From contig OX638132.1 in assembly GCA_951804985.1 (NCBI GenBank), positions 102,042,026 through 102,106,025 of the forward strand: a stretch of 64,000 nt of DNA, read 5' to 3'. Source of the stretch: Dryomyza anilis. Taxonomy: Eukaryota; Arthropoda; Insecta; Diptera; Dryomyzidae. Under the pieces are notes generated by a model, which did no database searches, was not told where the DNA came from, and saw nothing but the letters and a program-made list of their open reading frames with translations. Positions 49,098 through 60,250 of this stretch are shown here, one piece after another (within the stretch, counting starts at the first letter, position 1; each line of letters opens with the position of its first letter). The position numbers and the translations under genes are program-made.

Positions 49098-49690
49098 ATC
49101 AAAGTTTACGATGATGGGAAAAATATGATGATTATGTATTGAGTAAGATATAATAATTATGTGGAGCAGATCATGAGAGAAAAATAAGATGATTGTAAGC
49201 AACATTTTGTGGTTATTGGCAAAAAGATAATGATAATGTAGAATATGATATTAAATGTAGAATATGAGTTAAAGTTTATGATTTCTTAAAAAGTCGATGA
49301 TTATGAGGAAAAGATAAAGACTTGAGTAATATACAATAAGGAATATAATAGTTGATGAGAAAATATGATGATTGCAAGGAACATTTTATTGTTATAGCAA
49401 AAATGATGATAATTATAACAAGGAACCGATGATGATAATAATGAAACGATGTTGATTATATGAAAAATATAATGAAGACGAAAAAAAGATAATTATTATG
49501 AGGAAAAAATTATGAATATGATTAACAGAAGATCACGACGAAACTTTGATAATAGTTAGAAACAAAAGTATGATTGTAAAAAGAATAATAATGATGACTG
49601 ATTAACAGAAAATAACGACTAAACTTATAATAGTTAGAAACAAAATTATGATTGTAAAAAGAATAATGATGATGACTATGCAAAGAAACA
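49098..49690 (+). repeat. Degenerate ~20-bp satellite, right part
   Basis: Continues the pattern of 46870-48250 (GATGATTATG, GAGGAAAAGAT) after the inserted element. Confidence 0.7.
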
Positions 49691-51815
49691 AATTTTCATG
49701 ATAAATATGTCGAAAGCGACAGGCTGCAAAAGAAATGGCCGTGCAAGTAGGTGCTGACTTTTATTGGTTGAAAAATGAGGGAAGAATTCATTTTTTCTTG
49801 TGTGTTGAAAGTTGCTGCTACCGCCACCACAAAACCGCTAAAAGTTTAGTTATCGCAAACATTTGCCAAGCTTTTGACATTTATGGCCGCATAAGGAACT
49901 TTAAAGTATGATGACGATGACGACGCAGCAGTCGCAACTAACATTATACCGTTATTTATACCGTTACTCACGCTGTCTTTCTCTGCCTGTTTTACACACT
50001 CTTTCTCGTTTCAACACATACTTGCTACACAAGTCGTCGTCATCGCAGCTTCGCATTAAAATGCAAAATGCGTTTTTAATTGAACTGAAGAAGCCTGGCG
50101 TAATTTGCACGCTTTAAACTTTTTGGTTGCAGTTTGCGCCGCCATTATGTGGCTCTGACAGCATTGCGCCATGTTTAAAATGTCACCAATGCCGCCATGT
50201 TGGAAACCGAAGCGCCACATTGCGACTCTAGTTGAATGTTCATTAAAAAGTTTGTGTGGCTGCAAATTAGAGGATTTTACAAAAACGAGAAATTTTTGAA
50301 AATCACTTGAAATTCTGCAGTTTTTCTTACTACTACACTATACTAGTACAACGTTATATTTTCTCGATCTATGCAAACTATGCGATTTTTATTGTTGATT
50401 TACTCCACCGCAAATTGTTATGAATTGTTCTACTTTTATTTTTTTCCAATTTTTTTTTTCCAACATTGGCCAATATTTTAAGATGACTGTTTTTATTAGG
50501 GACTCTGGAAACGAGTTTTAAAAAGCTCGAAGCAGTTTGGAAATATTTAAAAAAAAAAATTTAAACAGAAAAAGCTGTGAATATCGCATATAATCAACCC
50601 ATCTACTAAATATGCCGGATCTACCTTTAAAATTTCACATTCCAAAAAATCTTCCATATATCAGTGCTGTAAATATGCCTGAAATATTTCTTGAAAATGG
50701 CAGAAAATTTTGTCTTGACTACCATAATGTATACCTTTTTGGATTAAAACATGTTGCAATATTGAAGCTCCATTCTTTTGTACTACAATTTGTTCCTTTG
50801 ATAATGCTTACATTTTTTATTTAAAAAAATATAAAAATCTGATATAATAAGTACCGCCATGTCATGTACGACTCTCAAAGGATTAAAAAATGCGCTGTCA
50901 ATTATTTAAATTTTAAATGACAACGTTAAAAATTCGTTAAACCAAAAAAAAAAACAAAAACATTAAAATACAAAATTAATTAATACGCAGTACAACCTAT
51001 ATTCGATAAATATAAAAAAAAAAACAAATATAATGCATTGTTCATTATGTTGGCATAAGTCGCACATAAAACTTATAGACTGGCAACACTGTCACGTCGA
51101 CGCCAACTCAACGACAGACGACCAATCTACCGAGACTCGATCAATTCATTCAATTCATTACAATGTAATGCATTTTAATTAAAAATTCATTTAATATTGT
51201 AAACTATTCGACCGATTCGACCCATCGACGGATGTAGATGATGACGACGACAACATACGGCCGGATGCGATGCGCCAGGATACAAAAAGCACTCTCAAGG
51301 CTGCAGGGATTAAAGGTCTTCGGCATTTTATCGCACGCCTGCATTGTTTTCGACATGTGGCAGTCAATATATGTGCACTGAGAAAAGTAGTAAGAAAAAA
51401 TACACATTTAAATTCAAAAACAATTTTATAATACTCGAGACAAAATTTTTGTAATCTTTGAGCAATATTTTCGACAAAAACTCAAAAACAAACAGAAGTT
51501 CGTTAGAGGTGTATAGCAGATTATTCAATATTGTGGTTTTTTAAGGGCTGATTCACAATATATTTTAGGTTTAGATAGAAAAAATGCAGCTTTTAGTAGG
51601 ATACAAACTACGCTATTGGCTGCGCAAAATCTTCAGAATAAATTTCGCTAAACTGTCCCGACTCTGCCAGTAGTTTTAATGGCATTTAAACGATATTTAT
51701 CGATTAATTACTAAGAGTAAACACTTTAAAAATAATAAGAGAAAAACTATTAATTTAATGGTATTTTGTATTTTCCCGAGTGTAGTAATTATGTCTGGAA
51801 GTGGCATTAAATTGC
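49691..51815. other. No gene assigned
   Basis: GC-richer patches at 49720-50270 and 51060-51330 (TGATGACGACGACAACATAC) have short open frames without known domains. Around 50660-50720 the phrase GCCTGAAATATTTCTTGAAA resembles the repeats at 15.4-15.7 kb. Confidence 0.4.
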
Positions 51816-52010
51816 TCTCGAATAAAATATAAAAGTAGTAGTTTGGGTGGAGTGTTTCGAACTTGCATTGTGTGCAGCAGGAAATACTATAAGTGAAACA
51901 GGAAAATATATTGGAAGTTTATTTAAATGGTGCGGGCCAAGTAGTTATATAGTGTTTGTTGTAGTATTAATCCAAATATATTGAAAAACAGTGCAAGCGG
52001 AAGAAAAAGG
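51816..52010 (+). promoter_or_regulatory. Possible promoter and untranslated first exon
   Basis: A TATAAAAG box at 51827-51834 is followed by purine-rich sequence without long T runs and ends in AAGAAAAAG/GTGAGATT, a good donor, near 52010. There is no ATG frame of note. This resembles an untranslated first exon but is only pattern-based. Confidence 0.2.
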
Positions 52011-52694
52011 TGAGATTAAAGGACGGGTTGGGAGAGATAATGTTGAAATACGTTGGTAATATAATGTATAATTGCAACGGTAATTGAAAAAAAGTATTGA
52101 ACGTTTTACAACATTCATGCATGGTCACAAATAGCGTAACCTTGTTTCCGTTTCCGGTTCCGACTCAACTGACTTATGGGTACTATTGTATTTTAATTTT
52201 ATTTTAATAAATAAATTTATTCAAAAATAAAAATAGTTATATCCAAATTGCTAAAGAATCATTTAACATTTTTTTATCTCAAAAATATAGAAAATAGTAT
52301 TATTTATACTTCTAAATTATCAATTTTGATTATCAGTTATTATACGAAAATAATGGAGTTTTCAATTGAATGCTCGAACATATTCGATTATTCAGTTTTA
52401 AACTTATCAGACATGAAAGGTTCATGAGTATTTACACTAAGAATTATCGATTGCATGCTCGAACAACCTCGATTATACGGTTTTGAACTTATCAAACATG
52501 AAAGGTAGTATTCAGTTCAAGAATTATAAAAGAATATTAAAAAAAGTCGCTATTTAGTTCATTAAAATTGAATTCAAAACTTTAAAAAATTATATGCATG
52601 AATTGGCCGGACATTTGTATAAAAATTTGAAATGATGGTTTTGGGCAAATCGATTAAAGAAAGGTCCCATGTTCAAAGCTGGGTTAGGGCAAAC
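52011..52694. other. No gene seen
   Basis: AT-rich; two similar phrases ATTGAATGCTCGAACA (about 52364) and GATTGCATGCTCGAACA (about 52449) about 85 bp apart indicate a short duplicated segment. Confidence 0.5.
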
Positions 52695-52767
52695 AATATC
52701 TTTTTATAGAAAATATAAAACTGAAGATTTATATACTTCAGTTTTATATTTTCTATAAAAAGATATT
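52695..52767. repeat. Perfect 32-bp hairpin, 9-nt loop
   Basis: The arm 52695-52726 (AATATCTTTTTATAGAAAAT then ATAAAACTGAAG) is the exact reverse complement of 52736-52767. The loop is ATTTATATA. It is too perfect for an aged microRNA precursor; a tiny palindromic element or template-switch product is more likely. Confidence 0.85.
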
Positions 52768-53017
52768 CATATTAGTATCAAAAAATAATTCTGTAAATAT
52801 TTTTTTTTCTTCTTCAGTAAATGTTGACTTATCATATTTTGTACTTATAATTTAAAATAAATCATGGACAATGAACTAATTTTAGAAAAACAAAAATAAA
52901 TAAAATAAATATTAAAAATAGAAATAGATTTCTTATATCAAAATAGGTAGGGAAGTGGAAAGAAAAGGTAGGGTATGGTAGGTAATACAGATGGAAGCTA
53001 ATTGATTGGCACAGGTA

Positions 53018-53646
53018 CACAGAAAAAACTTCTTCAATATGATGAATTTATTCATAAATATTATGAATTTGATCATCAACTACCAAATTCATCATATTGA
53101 GACCACCGTTCATTAAATGACATATTTATGAATGCATTCATTATATATATGAACAAAATATTCAATACAATAAATTTGAATTGTCATATTGATGAATTTG
53201 TTCATAATATTTTTTTCAAAAATATATTTTTTATAAATATAACCTTTTATTAATAAAATGTTGTAATTATAATAAATAAATTATAAAATATTTTACTAAT
53301 TTATGCAAAAACTACTTGAGAACTGAGAAGTACAGCTAAAAATGAACGGAAATAAAAATATGTTGATAGAAATTTAGTTTAATGAACAGCGTTCTTCAAT
53401 ATGATGAACATATATGATGTATTTTATATTTTGAGTCGTTAATATGATGAAACGTTGCGTATTCTTCAAATACAGTTCATCATATTGAAGAACACTTTTT
53501 CGACAGTAACAAAGCGTTCTTCATATTTATGATATCATTCATAACATAATGGCGTTAGTCATTAATATTATGAATGGTTCTTCAATACAATGAATCATGG
53601 TTTAAAGAGCTGAATTCATCAATATGATGTATATTTTTTTCTGTGT
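53018..53646 (-). mobile_element. CACAGAAAAAA-ended element, copy 2 (inverted)
   Basis: Starts CACAGAAAAAACTTCTTCAA and ends TTTTTTTCTGTG, with TA on both sides. It is the reverse of copy 1 phrase by phrase (AACAGCGTTCTTCAATATGA; GAATGGTTCTTCAATACAAT). The T-rich centre is shorter, giving 629 bp. Confidence 0.8.
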
Positions 53647-53769
53647 AGGCAAAGGTTGTACAAAAACACCGATGCTTCGATGTTGTGCTCTTGGATCTCC
53701 ATATGTTTGATGCTTCGCGTTGTTGTTTTCAATGCAGAGAACATAATGTACATTATATTGATATTTGAT

Positions 53770-54603
53770 ATATTGTTTTCAAATCATGATTCATTGTATT
53801 AAAGAACCATTCATAATATTAATGACAAACGATATCAATGTTATGAATGCGATCATAATTATGATGTACGCTTGGTAACTGTCCAAAAAGTGTTCTTCAT
53901 ATGATGAACTGTATTCACGCTTCATCATATAAATGAAAAACTACATAAAATACAATATATGTTCATCATATTGAAGAATGCTGTTCATCAAAATATTTAT
54001 TTAGCCCAATTATAAATAAATATTCCCAAAAATATTTGAGAGAAATTCTTGGGTGAAAAAACCTTTTTATGTAATTTTAATACAAAGCTTTTTTTTTCTC
54101 CCAACTATTTTTCCCAAATATTTTTGGGATTATTTATTTAGAATTGCGCTGATTAGTATTATTTCATTTTTTTCCGTATGTTGTTTTTTTATATAAAGCT
54201 TGCTCGACATGCATAAATAAGTAAAATGTTTTGCAATATATATATTTTTTTGGAAAAAAAAATCGAAATTTTTTTTTTTTTTTTAATTTTATATAATTTT
54301 TTTTTTAGAAAAAATAATTTTTTTGATCGAATTTTTTTATTATCCAACAACATTTTTTTTAAGGCCAAACATTTTTTTTTTTTAAATATTTTTTTAATAT
54401 TAAAAATATTTATATACATATATTCTTCAAATTCATTAAATTTTTCGTTCTTCGATAGTATATATACGTTGTTATATATAATGAATGCATTCATCAATAT
54501 GTCATATAATGATCGGTGGTATCAATATGATGAATCTGATAGTTGTAAAAAAAATGCATAATATTTATGAATAAATTCATTGTATTGATGATTTTTTTCT
54601 GTG
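53770..54603 (+). mobile_element. CACAGAAAAAA-ended element, copy 3 (left end lost)
   Basis: Aligns with copy 1 from CATGATT..GTATT..AGAACCATTC to the right end GATTTTTTTCTGTG. The left CACAG end is not recognisable. The centre has long T runs, and the overlapping frames at 54189-54561 come from them. Confidence 0.75.
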
Positions 54604-54956
54604 CATACCGTGTACTACAAAATCGACAAATTTAGTTTGTTGTATTTCCGCAAAAAACTCGATTGCTTCAATGATGTGTTGTTCGCTTCGCATGTTGAAG
54701 AAAACCTCAAAGATATGCGAAACGAGAAACACAGCATTTGCTCGTTATTGTGTTCGATATACTGCTACATAAGAGATCGAAGAAAACAACAACAAAACAC
54801 GTGCTAATTACTGTTTTACAAAAAAAAAATCACATGTGGATGTTTTTGTATAAAATATATATTTGTTAAAAATATATATTTTATCTTGCATAAAAAAATA
54901 CTAAAAATATGTTTAAAAATAAATAGAAATATGCAAAAAAAATGTGCATATAATAT
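54604..54956. other. No gene seen; short AT palindrome
   Basis: ATAAAATATATATTTGTTAA followed by AAATATATATTTTAT at about 54851-54884 is a near-perfect palindrome. The 68-codon frame at 54601-54807 has no known domain. Confidence 0.45.
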
Positions 54957-55366
54957 TGTTACGAAAACTCAGTCTACGGAAAACTATTCTACGAGTTCGT
55001 ATCGCAGGATTGTGTACAAAATAAAAACACTCTTATGTTTGGTTTAAATTATAACAATTAACTTTATTAATTCACTTTAATAAACAACTTTACTAATAAC
55101 AAATTCTAACAACTGCTGCATGTCCACAATTTAACTTGACAATTATCACACGAGATGCCCTCGACCACTTTACAATCACTACTGAAGTGAAGTACCTCGG
55201 ACGCGGCTCCCTTATATACTGCATTCATCAGTTCGACACGTTTCGACAAGCTTCGACTTGTTTCGAGAACCTTCTACTCGTTTCGTGAATGACGCATGCT
55301 ATTGGCATCTCATTCGCACTCATGTGTTTTAATGCGCTGATCTTCCATCTCTTTCTCGCACATTGG
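54957..55366 (-). mobile_element. Solo LTR, 3' part (truncated at 5' end), reverse orientation
   Basis: On the minus strand it runs from GTGCGAGAAAGAGATGGAAG through a TATA box (TATATAAGGGAG), the start region CACTTCAGTAGTGATTG, GACATGCAGCAGTTGTTAGA and AATAAAG, to the terminal TTTTCGTAACA at 54957. It matches 4853-5240 over the shared middle and adds the 3' part missing there. The U3 start is missing. No internal retroelement genes are adjacent. Confidence 0.72.
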
Positions 55367-56738
55367 AATTAAAAAAAGCAGTAAATATTGCAAGCCCATA
55401 AAAACAACACAGGGTAGATTTGAAAAAAAAGTAGTTCAATTGATTATTTAAATAAATGTTCAAATAGGCAGTATTTGAAAATCATCATTAACTGAGTTTT
55501 GCACTATTCCATGGTATTCAATCGGAGTTATATCCAGTGTATTCTTTTCAAAGAGGTTTTCTTTAACAACTTTAATATTTAAATAAATGGTATATGGTAA
55601 AATGTAACCCAACATAAAAAAGAAAGGATATTCTTAAGCGATTGCAAGTTTGTAGTTATATTTATTCGTATACCCTGGTGACCTATTAATCAATTTAAAT
55701 AGTAACCGCACACATTATCACATAAATGTTTATTTCTTAGTATTGTTAGGATTTCGTCACTACTAGAAGCCAGAGAAGGGGGAATATAAGCGTATTTATA
55801 GTCGGCTTATACCAAATATAACATTCATAATTCTTACTTACTTCATCATACCAACTATCACAATTTCTCTACTTTAAAATTTGCCATGTGACCTAACTTT
55901 CCTTACTGGTTCAAATATTATTTATTATTTTTTGTTTTCTGTGATGCTTGTACTCTTTTTGTTCTATTTTATATTCTTATTTATTTTCTATTTGTTATCC
56001 AATACTTTTTCTATAAATTGTATCCTCTTAAAAAAGTTCGTTACGCAAACTTTTAGCGCACTGTCGAACTTTTGCCAGTGGATTTTATCTTTGGAATATT
56101 ATGAGAGTTTGCTTCTTTCTGTCGGTCTGTTTGTATCGATGTATGTTTGACGCTTATGCATATATTTTAGTTTTTATTGGTGCATTTATGAGTTTTCTTG
56201 AATTTAATAAAAAGTTAAATATTTTAAAAAATATAAAAACACATAAAAATGCATTGCGATATAAAAATAAATAAATGTATGCAAACTAAAAATAAAATGT
56301 GAGTCCAAAGTATGCTTCTGATTTTTTAGTTTTTGTATTTTTTTGCATTGGCAAAAATAGCAATAAATCTAATTTGAAAAGTTTTCTATTCAATTTGCAA
56401 ATTTCAGCATGTTCACACAACAAACGCAACGACAAACATTTACACAATAACTACAATAACAAATACAAAAAAAAAAAAAACAAAAACAAATAAAAAAACA
56501 ACTACACGCAAAATATAAAAAAATAAAAACTCACCTCATCGGCTTCTTGCAAATGGTACACTCAAAAATAAAAAGTTGCTCAGTAGAACTCACAGTAATT
56601 AAAAAAAAGTATTTCATTTGAACTTCAACAGTATTCAGTATTTTTAATATTTGTAGTATTTAATGGTATTTACCAATTAAAACTATATTTCATACTTTTG
56701 ACTAAATTAATGGTTGGTGCAAACATGAGTCCATTCCA
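55367..56738. other. No gene seen; decayed MITE copy at about 56565-56720
   Basis: 56565-56720 has ACACTCAAAAATAAAAAG, GTAGTATTTAATGGTATTTA and CCAATTAAAACTATATT, a worn copy of the family at 56739. The hydrophobic 89-codon frame at 55881-56150 is a by-product of T-rich DNA. Poly(A)/CAA-rich sequence lies at 56400-56520. Confidence 0.5.
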
Positions 56739-56943
56739 CACTCAGAAAAAAGTCCTATTAAATTGGTCAATAAGACAGTTATTGATTCAATAGTATACAA
56801 AAATAAATATTTGCATATAAACACAACTACAGTTTAATAGTATTTTGTAGTATTTAATGGGATTTACCAATTAAATAATTTATGCTATTTACAAATTTTA
56901 ATAGCCAAAAAACTATTGATTTTATAGTATTATTTTCTGAGTG
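56739..56943. mobile_element. CACTCAG-ended MITE, copy 1
   Basis: CACTCAGAAAAAAGTCCTAT at the left and TATTATTTTCTGAGTG at the right. The body has TTGGTCAATAAGACAGTTAT, GTAGTATTTAATGGGATTTA and AATAGCCAAAAAACTATTGA. It is 205 bp with no coding capacity. Confidence 0.85.
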
Positions 56944-57034
56944 CTTTAACCACCAAAATTTAGTGTCTGATGGAATAGTATTGCTTCATTTTTCATACTT
57001 CGATTGGTTAAAAATCTTGTATATCCAAAGAATA

Positions 57035-57729
57035 CACTGAGAAAAATCAATAGTTTTTTGCTATTAAATTTAGTCAATATAATAAATTATTTTAAGGGGT
57101 AAATACCATTAAATACTACAAAATACTATTAAATACTATTAAATTGTTTTTTTGTGTTTAAATAAAAATTAGGGCTGTGCGATTAATCAATTAATCAAAA
57201 TATTGATTAATCAGAATCCTGATTAATTGATTAATCGATTAATCAGAAACCCTGATTAATCAGAACCCTGATTAAACTGATTAATCAGCGTTTTGATTAA
57301 TTGAAAATGAATTAATTTTACTCAATAACATTTGAAAATTTTGTCAACGTGAATAAAGTGAAAATGTATTTTTAAAATAATTAAAAAATGCCAGAAAGTG
57401 TTTTAAATATTCCAGAACTATATAGTAATGTATTTTTAAATATTTCGCGACGCAAATGTTAATTAATCAGAAATTCTGATTAATCGAAATGCTGATTAAT
57501 CAATTAATCACAATTTTGATTAATCAGAATCCTGATTAATTGATTAATCAATGTTCTGATTAATCGAAAATCTTGATTAAACAATTAATGAATTAATCGG
57601 GAAACTGATTAATTATATAATTTGATTAATCGATTAATCGCACAGCCCTAATAGAAATATTTAATTTTTGTATACTATTGAATCAATTACTCTCCTATTG
57701 ACCAATTTTAAAAGGACTTTTTCTGAGTG
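57035..57729. mobile_element. CACTCAG-ended MITE, copy 2, split by a hAT-like MITE
   Basis: TA then CACTGAGAAAAATCAATAGT at the left, GGACTTTTTCTGAGTG then TA at the right. It is the inverse of copy 1. The two halves are separated by 57170-57650. Confidence 0.85.
57170..57650. mobile_element. hAT-like MITE made of GATTAATC repeats
   Basis: The ends TAGGGCTGTGCGATTAATC and GATTAATCGCACAGCCCTA are perfect inverted repeats. Flanking octamers ATAAAAAT (57162-57169) and ATAGAAAT (57651-57658) match at 7 of 8, the 8-bp duplication expected of hAT elements. The interior is dominated by TGATTAATCAGAA, GATTAATTGATTAATC and similar palindromic words. It is 481 bp with no coding capacity. Confidence 0.85.
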
Positions 57730-59169
57730 TATACATTTAAAAATCATGTCTGTCTTTAAAGGTAAAATACGCAATATATCAAATTTAAAATTATATATTA
57801 CAGAATTATTAAAAAAAAAATTTGTATTTGAAAAAAAAAGCCAAATGACAAAATAGTTTTTTCAGAGTGTACAACACGTGCTTTGCTCTAAGCCACAGCT
57901 TTATCGAAACTACTACCACATGTTACCAAATAAATCTAAACATTGGCAACTAAAAGCTTTCATTGTTTGCAGCTTAATCTGCACAGCCATAAACTCTTCA
58001 ATAATATATACAAATTATCTGAATGTGACCTGAGTATTGTGCAACATTTATTTTAATCCTTTTGACATGTTTTTAAAAGGCCTCTAAATTGTGTCGAATT
58101 TTCTATGCTTTATATAATAAATAAGTACTCTGATAAATTTTTTTTTTTTTTTTTATTAAATCTATGCATTTAATACGAGCTTCCGACTGATGTGTTAAAC
58201 CATAAATTATGACATAGATGAGAATTATCCAGGTATGTTATTCAATGTTCAAGAATTTATTTTTATAATGAAATATTAGTTAAACCTCAGACTGTTAATT
58301 TTCGGTGACCTTCGAAACTTTCTCAAACTAACTACAATAAAAAAGTTCGATCTCATTGTAATTTTCAAAATTTCTTCTACACTTAAATTCTTTGACAACA
58401 TACGATATTTAAACATTAATTAGTTCGATTTTTTATTCGATATCGTTACGGTTGAACTAATTTTCTCCTACAGAACTCTTCGATATCTATCTACCATGTA
58501 GGTCCAATTTAACATATCTTGTGATTTCTTCATCAACTTGCATTGACGTCGTAACGATTTTCCAAAAATATCCGAAAAATATTAAATTTTTAAATTTGGG
58601 TCCGGTGCGATAATTAAATATCGAAATTTAAAATATCGAAACCAAAAAAACTGAAAACAAAAATGTATAAAATAAAAATGGCAAAACCTAAAAATGTCGA
58701 AAAACAATTTTCGAAAACAAAAATTTCGAATAAATAAATGTTGAAAACTAAATAATTTTTTGTTCAAATCATTTTTTGCCGAAAAAATTGTAGAAAATGT
58801 CAAAAAAAAATACTGCAAAGTTACAAAAGTAGTTTTTTTCTGTTGTGTAACAAAAATATTTAAGTATATTATTTAGCAAAAAATTCATAAATAAATATAT
58901 TTATTATGTCGTAGCGAAAATCCGAATCTTCACTATGAATTTTAATGTTTAGCCACTCTAGGATCCGAGCGGAAAGTTTTATATATTATGCCTTCAAAAT
59001 CCATCTTGCAATTTGGCGCTAACATTTATCAGAATTAATATTTTATTTTTAAGGACATGAAATTTGATGTTTAAGGATAATGATCATTGGCCACATGTTC
59101 ATGTTAAGTAGACCTACATCTTCCGAAAGATTGTTTTATTAGTTTTGAAACGAAATCTTAATAATAACC
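57730..59169. other. No gene seen
   Basis: Includes a TCGAAAA-rich stretch at 58610-58760 that yields a Phe-rich minus frame (58582-58818). Nothing else was recognised. Confidence 0.5.
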
Positions 59170-59395
59170 ACCACATAAAATGATCTTTGACAATTTTTAG
59201 GCTTTCCTCAAGTAAACTGTGCCAAAATCGTATGTGGTTTTGCTGGATATTTCTAACCATAAAAGACAAAACCAAAAGGGCGAATCTTTTAGTTTTTTTG
59301 TCATAACTTTTTACTGGTACAAGATAAAATAGTAGTGTAAAGGCACGAATAGTTTATTTTTAAAGAACCTAACGATTGGCATTATTATTTAAAAT
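59170..59395. repeat. Fragment of foldback element (related to 26940-27350)
   Basis: Shares AAAGACAAAACCAAAAGGGC, CAAGATAAAATAGTAGTG and GATTGGCAT..ATTATTTAAA with the element at 26905-28025. Confidence 0.65.
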
Positions 59396-59924
59396 AAAAA
59401 AACAGTTCCTCGAGACAATTTTCAACGAAACATTTTATTTTAGAGTTATTTCATGTTTAGACTATCTGTTCTGAACAGTTCTTCGTCCATCAGCCATTAT
59501 TCCCCGAAGTATAATACATTCCATATAAAGTGGAACTGGATAACTCCGGCACAGTTTAGAAACATGGCCAACGCTAACGCGTACAAGAATGCAAATACTC
59601 GCACGAATAGAAAAGATTTGTTTCAATATGTTTGAATGTAATTAAAAAGTAATACGAAATTACCATACATGCATTAGGAATGAAGTGTAATTAAATTATA
59701 ATCGAAATTGAATTTATTTTGTTCACGTGTAAACATTATTATATTGTCCAGCAGAATCTGTCAAATTTACCATAAATATGTTACAATACCAACATAAAAT
59801 TTTAATTGCATTTGAATAAACTATTTGTTGGCAATTTACTTGGTTAAAACTATGTTTCGAAACACAGAAAATGCTAATCAAATCTAAATACAACGTATGT
59901 TCGCAACACTCGTCTTAATTCGAT
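59396..59924. other. No gene seen
   Basis: CCTCGAGACAATTTTCAACG near 59408 echoes the degenerate repeat at 28.5-29.2 kb. The frame at 59453-59635 has no known domain. Confidence 0.45.
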
Positions 59925-60250
59925 AATTTATCGACTGACGAACATGGCAACGTTGTGCAGCATTTTCTACCTACGCCATCTTTTGCCATCGTTTGAACAT
60001 ATTGATGTTTAAAAACAAACAAAAAAGAAATTGGATTTAAATAAATGTATTCTTGCATCATTCTTCTTGTATACGAAGTTGGCACTCGTTAAGCAGAATT
60101 TTCAACCTACGTCATTTTTGCCGTCGTTTGAAGTATGTATAGGGTCATTTTAAACATACTGATGTTTGAAAACAAACAAAAAATGAATTCTTGTATATAA
60201 AGTTGACACTCGTTGATCGGTATTTTCTGCGTACGTGTCTTTTGTTGTTC
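59925..60250 (+). repeat. Three diverged tandem units (~130-150 bp)
   Basis: Phrases recur in order: TTTTC(T/A)(A/G)CCTACG(C/T)CAT..TTTTGCC(A/G)TCGTTTGAA, then ACAT(A/C)(T/C)TGATGTTT(A/G)AAAACAAACAAAA, then AAGTTG(G/A)CACTCGTT at about 60077 and 60201. Confidence 0.65.

Noticed and set aside
55881..56150. 89-codon hydrophobic frame as a small membrane protein
   Set aside because: Phe/Leu/Ile richness follows from T-rich DNA; no start context, splice support or family match.
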